Assembly: GCA_029935255.1 (NCBI GenBank)
Contig: JAOZKS010000133.1
Span: 1-7,275, forward strand
Length of the DNA stretch: 7,275 nt
Direction: 5' to 3'
DNA from: Pontiella sp.
GTDB lineage: Bacteria > Verrucomicrobiota > Kiritimatiellia > Kiritimatiellales > Pontiellaceae
Shown in pieces: positions 1 through 5,389 of the stretch (its first letter is position 1; every line of letters begins with the position of its first letter). The position numbers and the translations under genes were made by a program. Below the pieces are notes generated by a model, which was not told the DNA's origin, did no database searches, and saw nothing but the letters and a program-made list of their open reading frames with translations.

Positions 1-78
1 ATCAACCGCCCGTGGGAAACCTGCGAAGTCATTGGTGGTGGCTGGGGTTACGGCGCATTGGAACTGGCATGTCTTTGA
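1..78 (+). pseudogene. C-terminal scrap resembling GH29 alpha-L-fucosidase, cut by left edge
   Basis: Reading from base 1 gives 25 codons and a TGA stop at 76-78. The peptide contains RPWETCEVIGGGWGYG, which resembles the RPWE-x(n)-WGY segment of family GH29 alpha-L-fucosidases, enzymes that remove terminal fucose from glycans. In full fucosidases this segment is followed by well over a hundred further residues, including a GGNLLLNIGP-like motif. Here the frame ends nine codons after WGY, so the gene is either truncated or frameshifted. Another frame stays open from about 56 to 124 (HWNWHVFDLWTGKGL...), but I see no known motif in it. Everything upstream lies outside the window. The fucosidase resemblance rests on one short motif, so the call is tentative. 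Confidence 0.35.
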
Positions 79-121
79 TCTGTGGACCGGTAAAGGATTA
101 TATTCTCGGCAAATTTATAAT
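75..121 (+). promoter_or_regulatory. Candidate promoter for the KAP-LRR gene
   Basis: TTGATC (75-80) and TATATT (99-104), separated by 18 bp, form a plausible sigma-70 type promoter. A perfect TATAAT also sits at 116-121, but without a recognisable -35 at normal distance. Either would start transcription 60-75 bases before the ATG at 181. The first -35 overlaps the stop codon of the fucosidase-like scrap. These matches are by eye only. Confidence 0.35.
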
Positions 122-180
122 TAAGGGCACATCGCGGTGGGGTGGTTTGGTTTTCCGTGAATGGTCAAGGGAGTGGTGAT

Positions 181-2280
181 ATGTCAGCAAAGCTTTCAAT
201 ACCTAAGTTTACAGTTCTTTCGGATCACAGCGAGGAGGAGCGCTTTGTAGAAAGCGTGAGTCAGTTGTTTCAATTTGAGACGAGCCTGATTCCGATGCTG
301 GATATTTTGCGGCATAAAGATACGGTGCCCCCGTTGTCGATGGCTCTTTATGGCGGGGCTGGTACGGGTAAATCCTCGGCGCTTCAGTGGATGATGGGTC
401 GGTTGACCGAATGGAATCGGAGTTCGGTGGCGGAACGCGAAGGGCATCTTCGGGTCCTACCGGTTCGAATTCGACCGTATGGATACAAAAAACCTGAGCG
501 CGTTCTTAATAATTTAATCATGGAGGTGATTCTCCAGTGTTTACCTCTGTTTGAGTCCCAGGATGCTGCGGTGAAAGCGGAGCATTTAATTTATGTGACG
601 AACTGTTTTGGGACTCTGCTCGGTGAGGTGTTTGTGCGACGCGTGAGAGAGCTTGCTCGTCAGTGGGATGTTGAGAGCGAGTTGGCTTCGTCGATTCAGC
701 AAGTCAAGGGGGGCGGAGAGTTTTCCGCACTTAATTTGAAGCAGTTTCTTGCCTTGTTGGATCATTGGGGTGCGTTAGAGGAGCGGAACGATCCCGTTCG
801 AATTGTGGTAATGATCTCCAATCTGGACCGTTGCCTTCCGGAGGTGATGACGACCATGTTGGATATCATCCATAAACAGTTTCGTTCCAAGCATGTTATA
901 TTTTTGGCAGCGATGGATGTTCAGGTCGTGCAAGTTCAGGTTACGCGATCTTTTGATTCAATGGGGTATGGAGAGCGGCAGAGCCAAAATTATCTATCTA
1001 CCGTTTTTGAGGTGGAAACTCATATGTCGCCGAGCGAACAGCAGGTGAAGCGGTTCTACGACCAACGGGTGGCAGAATTGAACCGGCGAACGGATAATAT
1101 GTTCGTGAATCATCTCTCAGAAATTTTAAAAGGGTATATCGATACGGCAATTCTTCGTTTGGCGGGGACGAATCCACGGAAAATTACGTTGGTGCTTAAT
1201 AGTGCCCTGATGAGGGGCTATTCGGCTTTGTTACAGTTTAAGAAGGAGCATGAATCCATGCGCGATTCGTTGCTTTTTCCCCAGAGTATTCAGATTTATT
1301 TGCTACAGCATTGGCTCTCGCTCTTGCCGGTGGGCGAGTCGGCGATCTTTCGTGAAGATGTGCTGGCCTGGTTTTCGTTGCTGTCGGAAGAGGCCTGTAA
1401 TCCTGATTCTGATTTCAGTAAGGTGGAAGATGGAACGCTGGGAAAGGCCCCTACCGTGGATCAATTTAATCGTCCGTTGCGCCGATACGGTTCGGATGAG
1501 GAACCCGTCGATCGCCTTGCTCCTCCCGAGGGATTGAGCCTCGAGATGATTCCTGAATGGGTGTGGGATCTGCTTAAAATTCCGTTTAATTCTGAAGTTA
1601 TAAGCTACGACGTGCAGGAAGAGCCAGAGCCAGAGCCTGTGGAGTTGGAGGCTGTGCTGGAATCGGAATTAGGGAAAGGTGAATTGTTGGCACAGGCCAC
1701 GAAGCCGTTCAAAGAGGCTTTGGCAGGTGTTTTGGAAAAAGAACCGATTGCCCTAACGGAGGATGATTTTTCAAGGGTGGTGGTTCTCGACCTTACGGGG
1801 CTGGAGTTGTCGGCAATTGATTTGACGATTTTGGGTGGCCTTGATCAACTGGAACGGCTCGATCTGCACAATAATTCGGTTCAAAATCTGGCGTGGGTTT
1901 CTGGGCTGAATAGCCTTAAAACCCTAAACCTAACTTGCACACAAATTCCAGATATCATTGCATTGGAAACATTGAATAACCTTGAAAACTTGGATCTTTC
2001 CTTCACGCAGATTACAGATCTAGCTCCTCTGGGTGGCCTGGTCGCATTAAAATCGTTGGTGCTCTATGGAACTCCGGTTCAGGAAATCGGTGTGTTGAAT
2101 AAGCTACTCCAGCTTGAACGACTTAATCTTTCGCATACGGCAGTTGGCGATGACGATGTGACGGCTCTGGAGAGCCTCGGTCAGTTGCAGTCGGTCTACT
2201 TGCAGGAGACCAAGCTCAGTCCAGCGCGTGTCGGGCGGCTTAAGCAGGCGCTGGGTTTCGATGTCAAATTTCATGTCTAG
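181..2280 (+). CDS. KAP-family P-loop NTPase with C-terminal leucine-rich repeats
   Basis: The protein has 699 residues. The ATG at 181 is chosen because AAGGGAG (167-173) lies 7 bases before it; a GTG at 142 would add 13 residues but lacks a ribosome site. The N-terminal half reads as a KAP NTPase (family of Kidins220/ARMS and phage-exclusion protein PifA): Walker A GGAGTGKS at 58-65, a Walker B-like strand ending NLDRC at 214-218, FLAAMD at 241-246, and NPRKI at 331-335. The usual acidic pair before LDRC (DDLDRC) is Ser-Asn here. No membrane segment is seen, although many KAP proteins carry them, so it is probably cytoplasmic. An acidic, Pro-Glu-rich linker (about 479-500) leads to about five 22-24-residue LRRs at 557-668 (pattern LxxLxLxxTxIxDLxxLxxL), flanked by partial ones. 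KAP NTPases are thought to be switch or assembly ATPases, and LRRs bind ligands. A sensor or defence role is inferred. No fused effector is visible. Confidence 0.85.
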   Translation: MSAKLSIPKFTVLSDHSEEERFVESVSQLFQFETSLIPMLDILRHKDTVPPLSMALYGGAGTGKSSALQWMMGRLTEWNRSSVAEREGHLRVLPVRIRPYGYKKPERVLNNLIMEVILQCLPLFESQDAAVKAEHLIYVTNCFGTLLGEVFVRRVRELARQWDVESELASSIQQVKGGGEFSALNLKQFLALLDHWGALEERNDPVRIVVMISNLDRCLPEVMTTMLDIIHKQFRSKHVIFLAAMDVQVVQVQVTRSFDSMGYGERQSQNYLSTVFEVETHMSPSEQQVKRFYDQRVAELNRRTDNMFVNHLSEILKGYIDTAILRLAGTNPRKITLVLNSALMRGYSALLQFKKEHESMRDSLLFPQSIQIYLLQHWLSLLPVGESAIFREDVLAWFSLLSEEACNPDSDFSKVEDGTLGKAPTVDQFNRPLRRYGSDEEPVDRLAPPEGLSLEMIPEWVWDLLKIPFNSEVISYDVQEEPEPEPVELEAVLESELGKGELLAQATKPFKEALAGVLEKEPIALTEDDFSRVVVLDLTGLELSAIDLTILGGLDQLERLDLHNNSVQNLAWVSGLNSLKTLNLTCTQIPDIIALETLNNLENLDLSFTQITDLAPLGGLVALKSLVLYGTPVQEIGVLNKLLQLERLNLSHTAVGDDDVTALESLGQLQSVYLQETKLSPARVGRLKQALGFDVKFHV
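1849..2184 (+). repeat. Leucine-rich repeat coding array
   Basis: Five successive 22-24-residue units are encoded here, beginning LERLDLHNN, LKTLNLTCT, LENLDLSFT, LKSLVLYGT and LERLNLSHT. A diverged unit precedes them (VVLDLTGLE) and another follows (LQSVYLQET). The spacing and the Thr-x-Ile/Val-x-Asp/Glu pattern in the loop resemble bacterial internalin-type 22-residue LRRs. The DNA of the units is clearly diverged, so this is an old array rather than a recent duplication. Confidence 0.75.
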
Positions 2281-2322
2281 ACCGCCCTCGTATTAATTTA
2301 GAAATTCACGATAAAAGGAACA

Positions 2323-2371
2323 ACCTAGGACCTAGGTGCCAGTCTTTTGATATTAGACCTAGGTACCGGTC
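2323..2371. repeat. ACCTAGG repeat cluster, possibly REP-like
   Basis: The heptamer ACCTAGG occurs at 2323-2329, 2330-2336 and 2357-2363. The last two lie in a 16-bp direct repeat, GACCTAGGT(G/A)CC(A/G)GTC, at 2329-2344 and 2356-2371, 27 bp apart with 14 of 16 bases identical. Each repeat contains the perfect 8-bp palindrome ACCTAGGT, so the two copies could also pair as a hairpin with a 19-base loop. The GGTGCCAGTCTTTT stretch recalls short interspersed repeats found near REP-associated Y1 transposases. That comparison is from memory, and no transposase is present here. It could alternatively be a regulatory or termination element for the gene upstream. Confidence 0.5.
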
Positions 2372-2500
2372 CTCGGATTTAAGTAAGCGGCCGTCTGCTC
2401 TGTTTTGCCTCTCACTTTGTTCGTTGCCGTCGCATTAGCGCCAGCCTCTGCCTTCGGCGGTCTTATCTTTCCAATCTCTGCGGAATGGGTCTGGATGGTC
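2372..2500. other. Intergenic stretch without recognised content
   Basis: This is the middle of the 314-bp gap between the KAP-LRR gene and the HTH-nuclease gene. A TTG-started open frame from 2405 runs through it, but it has no ribosome site, crosses both operator copies and overlaps the next gene, so I do not call it. A small GCC-TTC-GGC hairpin lies near 2450 without a following T-run. I see no RNA gene or other signal. Confidence 0.4.
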
Positions 2501-2530
2501 TTGCTTTTAATATGTCGTATACTATATAAA
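2501..2530 (+). promoter_or_regulatory. Candidate promoter of the HTH-nuclease gene
   Basis: TTGCTT (2501-2506) and TATAAA (2525-2530), separated by 18 bp, make a reasonable sigma-70 type promoter that would start transcription near 2537 and give a leader of about 58 bases. The first 19-bp operator-like repeat lies inside the spacer and -10 region, so a protein bound there would block RNA polymerase. The downstream repeat copy keeps the TTGC but would place a start too close to the ribosome site, so the upstream copy is favoured. Confidence 0.45.
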
Positions 2531-2579
2531 TTAGCCGTTATTGGGGCTAATGTTGCATCAAATATGTCGTATACTATAT
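2509..2579. promoter_or_regulatory. Twin 19-bp operator-like repeats, 52 bp apart
   Basis: AATATGTCGTATACTATAT occurs identically at 2509-2527 and 2561-2579. Similarity extends upstream to TTGC at 2501 and 2553, giving 24 of 27 matching bases. The 52-bp period is close to five turns of B-DNA, which would place both sites on the same face of the helix. Each copy centres on the palindrome GTATAC. The first has imperfect two-fold symmetry over 18 bp (7 of 9 pairs), as expected for a dimeric helix-turn-helix repressor. One copy overlaps the probable promoter and the other lies just before the ribosome site. The obvious candidate ligand is the XRE domain encoded immediately downstream, implying autoregulation; this is inferred. 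Confidence 0.7.
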
Positions 2580-2594
2580 GGATAAAGGAGGGTT

Positions 2595-3152
2595 ATGAGC
2601 GTAGAAAGTAGACCAAAAATCGGGCCGTTGCTGAAGATGGAGCGGCGGAAGGCGGGGATTTCTCAGGACGATGTTGCGCTGAAGTCGGGTATTACGCAGG
2701 CCACGATCAGCCGTTTGGAAAGCGGCGATCTGAACTTTCGCATTGGCACTCTGGAAAGCTATGTGGATGCGCTGGGCAAGAAGCTGAACCTGATTGCAAA
2801 GGATGCGGAGCTTTACCATTACACCGCGCAGGTGCAGTCGGTCTATGATGGCGATACCTGCCGCGTGGATATTGATCTGGGTCTTGGTATTTGGCTCCGC
2901 AATGAAAAGCTGCGGCTCGTGCGGATCAATGCGCCGGAGATGACGGGGCCGGATAAGGCGCTTGGCATGGCATCGCGCGATTTCCTGCGCGGGCTGATTG
3001 ATGGGCGGGAAATCATTATTGAAACGGTGAAGGATCGGCGCGGGAAATATGGGCGCTATCTCGCGGAGATCTGGGTGGATCAGGACGGCATTTGGCAGAA
3101 CGTGAACGACGCGCTCGTCGCCGCCGGCCACGCGGTCTATCAGGAATATTGA
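2595..3152 (+). CDS. XRE helix-turn-helix fused to staphylococcal-nuclease-like domain
   Basis: The protein has 185 residues. The ATG at 2595 follows a strong AGGAGG (2586-2591) at a short 3-base spacing. Residues 8-68 form an XRE/Cro-type HTH (SQDDVALKSGITQATISRLE), ending in TLESYVDALGKKLNLIA, a layout typical of HigA-like antitoxins. Residues 76-182 form a thermonuclease (SNase) domain: VYDGDT at 83-88 (Asp85, Asp87), LRLVRINAPE at 106-115 (Arg107, Glu115), and KYGRYLA at 151-157 (Arg154). By alignment to the Staphylococcus enzyme, the catalytic Arg35, Glu43 and Arg87 are kept, while the calcium ligand Asp40 is Asn112. The INAPE form also occurs in other SNase relatives, so activity remains plausible. 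No signal peptide is seen, so it should be a cytoplasmic, DNA-bound protein, unlike the secreted founder enzyme. Twin operators upstream suggest self-repression. The biological role is unknown; defence, toxin-like or mobile-element functions are all possible. Confidence 0.85.
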   Translation: MSVESRPKIGPLLKMERRKAGISQDDVALKSGITQATISRLESGDLNFRIGTLESYVDALGKKLNLIAKDAELYHYTAQVQSVYDGDTCRVDIDLGLGIWLRNEKLRLVRINAPEMTGPDKALGMASRDFLRGLIDGREIIIETVKDRRGKYGRYLAEIWVDQDGIWQNVNDALVAAGHAVYQEY

Positions 3153-3182
3153 CGGGGTGCTGCCTCGGGTCGGGTAATGAAA

Positions 3183-3205
3183 GGCAGAAAATGGGTTGGC
3201 AGAAA
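3183..3205. repeat. Short direct repeat GGCAGAAA
   Basis: GGCAGAAA occurs at 3183-3190 and 3198-3205, 15 bp apart, just after the HTH-nuclease stop codon. It recalls degenerate GGCAGAAT/A repeats that I associate with PVC-group intergenic regions, but two 8-mers could also arise by chance. Confidence 0.25.
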
Positions 3206-3304
3206 GATGAAGAACGGAATGAACTCTGTTTCGATATTTTCCCGACCGAACGGTGGCGCGCCCGTGGAGAGGCACGCACTACACCATTTACTTAATCGCG
3301 ACGC

Positions 3305-3332
3305 TTCCAATGGCCTATTTTTTTCGTATGAT
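3305..3332 (+). promoter_or_regulatory. Candidate promoter of trpA-manC
   Basis: TATGAT (3327-3332) matches the sigma-70 -10 box at five of six positions. TTCCAA (3305-3310), 16 bp upstream, is a weak -35. Transcription would begin near 3339, giving a short leader of about 23 bases before the trpA ATG. No leader peptide rich in tryptophan codons and no attenuator-like hairpin is visible in this gap. Confidence 0.4.
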
Positions 3333-3361
3333 GCTTCCTTCGTTTAATCACAGGAATATCC

Positions 3362-4168
3362 ATGAAGAAAACCAGAGTCGACCGCAAGTTTGCCGAACTG
3401 AAGAAGCAGGGAAAGAAGGGTTTTATTGCCTATCTTGGCGCCGGGGATCCCTGCCTTGAGGACACGGTGGATATCGTACTTCGCATGGAAGATGCGGGGG
3501 TGGATCTCATTGAACTGGGCCTTCCTTTTTCCGATCCGCTGGCCGATGGCCATGTGAACCAGGCGGCGGCAGCTCGCGCATTGGCGGCAGGATCAACCTT
3601 CGACGGAGTCATGGAATGTATTGCCAAAATTCGTGAGCGCAGTGAAATTCCGATGATCTTCTATGCCTATATGAATCCGCTATTGGCGCGTGGATTTGAC
3701 GAGTCGATGATGGCTGCTGCGCAAGCCGGGATTGATGGGTTCCTATTGCTGGACCTTCCGTTCGAAGAGGCCGGGCCATACCGTCAGGCACTGAAACAAA
3801 ACAATCTCAACGCAATCCAACTGATTACGCCTACAACGCCCGACGACCGAATTGATAAAATCGTGAAGCGGGCAAGTGGCTTTGTCTATTGCGTGTCGCG
3901 CGAAGGGGTCACTGGCGTGCAGGATAAGCTGGCCGATGGTGCCGGAGCGTTGGTGGAACGAATCCAGGCGAAGACAAAATGCCCAGTTGCTCTTGGATTC
4001 GGAATCGGCACGCCGGAGCAGGCACGGGATGCGGCTCGGCTTTCTGATGCCGTCGTAGTCGGTAGCGCCATCGTAAACCAATTCCACAACAGCCCGCATA
4101 CCCCCGAAGGCCGTGCGGTTGCGACTGAACTTGTAAAACGCATGGTCAATGCCGTGAAGGAGATTTAG
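3362..4168 (+). CDS. trpA: Tryptophan synthase alpha subunit
   Basis: The protein has 268 residues, full length for the family. It cleaves indole-3-glycerol phosphate to indole and glyceraldehyde 3-phosphate in the last stage of tryptophan synthesis, passing indole to TrpB in an alpha2-beta2 complex in the cytoplasm. The fold is a TIM barrel. Visible signatures are GAGDP (26-30), DLIELGLPFSDPLADG (48-63) with the catalytic pair Glu51 and Asp62, VSREGVTGVQ in the loop 6 region, and GFGIGTPEQ and VGSAIV at the phosphate-binding end. The usual ADGPxIQ reads ADGHVNQ here, an unusual substitution next to the catalytic Asp. AGGAA (3352-3356) precedes the ATG. No trpB or other trp gene is adjacent; the partner gene is manC, one base downstream. 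The window therefore shows a split trp pathway. Confidence 0.95.
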   Translation: MKKTRVDRKFAELKKQGKKGFIAYLGAGDPCLEDTVDIVLRMEDAGVDLIELGLPFSDPLADGHVNQAAAARALAAGSTFDGVMECIAKIRERSEIPMIFYAYMNPLLARGFDESMMAAAQAGIDGFLLLDLPFEEAGPYRQALKQNNLNAIQLITPTTPDDRIDKIVKRASGFVYCVSREGVTGVQDKLADGAGALVERIQAKTKCPVALGFGIGTPEQARDAARLSDAVVVGSAIVNQFHNSPHTPEGRAVATELVKRMVNAVKEI

Positions 4169-4169
4169 A

Positions 4170-5252
4170 ATGAGTAATAAGTATGCCGTGATCATGGCGG
4201 GAGGGAAAGGTGAGCGGTTTTGGCCGTTGAGCACATCGAAGCATCCCAAACAACTACTGGCGTTGGTGGGCGAAAAACCGCTCATTGCTCAGGCGGTGGA
4301 TCGGCTGGAAGGTTTGGTTCCTCCTGAAAATATTTTTGTGGTAACCAATGCGGAACTTGTCGAGGCCACCCGTGCAGCAGTACCCTTGCTTCCTCCTGAA
4401 AATATTGCGGGCGAACCCTTTGGCCGCGATACCGCCGCCGCCGTGGCCTGCGGCGGGGCATGGGTGAAAGCCAAGGATGCCAACGGTGTTTTTGCCGTGC
4501 TGACCGCCGACCAAGTGATGGGCGATCTTGATGTATTCTCCGCCACGCTCAAGGGCGGGATGGATCTGGCCGAACAAAACGACATTCTGGTGACCATCGG
4601 AATCGACCCGACATTTCCCAGCACAGGTTTTGGCTACATTGAATCCGGCGACACCTTTGCTTCACAGGAGGGGATTGAGTTCCGCAGAGCAATTCGCTTT
4701 GTCGAAAAACCGGATGAGATGACGGCGACGGAATATCTCTCCAGCAACACGTTCTACTGGAACTCGGGCATGTTTATCTGGTCCGTTCAGGCCCTCGAAA
4801 AATCATTTGGAGCGCACTGCCCGGAAATGTTGGAGTTGATGGAGGCCCTGACCGCCTACGCGATGGACGGGAAAATCATTGAAGGTATGGATGCCACCTA
4901 TCCCAACCTTGAAAAAATCTCGATCGACTATGCCCTGATGGAAAAGGCGGACAACATTGTGATGGCCTGCGGAACATTCGCATGGGACGATGTGGGTTCG
5001 TGGCCGGCGCTTGAAAGTCATTTCCCTCAGGATGAACTCGGAAATACCAAAATCGGGCAGGTCGAAACGCTGAATGCGGATGGAAATATTATACTTTCGA
5101 AGGATCGATTGACGGCGGTGATTGGAGTGAAGGATTTGATCGTGGTCCAAGCGGATGGAGTCACATTGGTCTGCCCGAAGGATCGTGCGCAGGACATCAA
5201 GCAGATGGTGGTGTCCCTGCGCGAAAAAGGCGGCTTCGACGAACTGCTATGA
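4170..5252 (+). CDS. manC: Mannose-1-phosphate guanylyltransferase (GDP-mannose pyrophosphorylase)
   Basis: The protein has 360 residues. It makes GDP-mannose from mannose 1-phosphate and GTP, the activated sugar for lipopolysaccharide, capsule and GDP-fucose synthesis. The nucleotidyltransferase signature GGKGERFWP (11-19) is followed by PKQ (26-28), GEPFGRDTAAAV (81-92), FVEKP (177-181) and YWNSGMF (196-202). A C-terminal beta-helix-like tail follows, but there is no fused phosphomannose isomerase cupin, so this is the short, monofunctional form. The family's metal-site PADH reads TADQ (112-115). The ATG lies one base after the trpA stop, and its ribosome site GGAG (4159-4162) is inside trpA, indicating translational coupling. 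The functional link with trpA is not obvious. Gene symbol usage varies (manC, algA, rfbM). Confidence 0.93.
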   Translation: MSNKYAVIMAGGKGERFWPLSTSKHPKQLLALVGEKPLIAQAVDRLEGLVPPENIFVVTNAELVEATRAAVPLLPPENIAGEPFGRDTAAAVACGGAWVKAKDANGVFAVLTADQVMGDLDVFSATLKGGMDLAEQNDILVTIGIDPTFPSTGFGYIESGDTFASQEGIEFRRAIRFVEKPDEMTATEYLSSNTFYWNSGMFIWSVQALEKSFGAHCPEMLELMEALTAYAMDGKIIEGMDATYPNLEKISIDYALMEKADNIVMACGTFAWDDVGSWPALESHFPQDELGNTKIGQVETLNADGNIILSKDRLTAVIGVKDLIVVQADGVTLVCPKDRAQDIKQMVVSLREKGGFDELL

Positions 5253-5279
5253 TGCCTGAACTTCCTCGCATTACTGGGG

Positions 5280-5308
5280 TTGACATTACAGGACATTAAG
5301 CCTAAAAC
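5280..5308 (+). promoter_or_regulatory. Candidate promoter of coaE-rho
   Basis: A perfect TTGACA (5280-5285) stands 17 bp before TAAAAC (5303-5308, four of six matches to TATAAT). Transcription would start near 5315, giving a leader of about 75 bases before the preferred coaE start. Within the spacer GACATTA is repeated at 5282-5288 and 5292-5298, exactly 10 bp apart, which could be a regulator site on one DNA face. Confidence 0.5.
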
Positions 5309-5323
5309 CCTATTCAAGTTTCA

Positions 5324-5345
5324 GGGCGCATTAAGTTGCGCGCCC
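5324..5345 (+). other. GC-rich hairpin in the coaE leader
   Basis: GGGCGC (5324-5329) and GCGCCC (5340-5345) can pair perfectly around a 10-base loop. It lies between manC and coaE, just downstream of the promoter candidate, so it would sit near the 5' end of the coaE-rho transcript. No T-run follows immediately, so it is a poor intrinsic terminator for manC. A role in mRNA stability or in a leader structure is possible. Confidence 0.4.
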
Positions 5346-5389
5346 AAGGGATTCCAAACCACAATCTTTGTTTTATTCCAATCCTTTCC

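Noticed and set aside
142..180. GTG start at 142 for the KAP-LRR gene
   Set aside because: No ribosome site is at a suitable distance, whereas the ATG at 181 has AAGGGAG 7 bases upstream.
2509..2579. Two-copy repeat as a minimal CRISPR array
   Set aside because: Only two copies exist, the repeat is short and AT-rich, it overlaps a promoter, and no cas gene is present.
2405..2611. 68-residue TTG-started frame with a signal-peptide-like hydrophobic start
   Set aside because: It has no ribosome site, runs through both operator repeats and the promoter, and ends inside the HTH-nuclease gene; the hydrophobicity probably reflects T-rich DNA.
3251..3265. GGCGCGCC palindrome upstream of trpA as a terminator
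   Set aside because: The extended stem contains mismatches and no T-run follows closely; the T-run at about 3317-3324 is more than 50 bases away.
2574..3275. 233-residue minus-strand frame opposite the HTH-nuclease gene
   Set aside because: Its sequence is His, Arg and Pro rich without motifs; the plus strand has a strong ribosome site and two recognisable domains.
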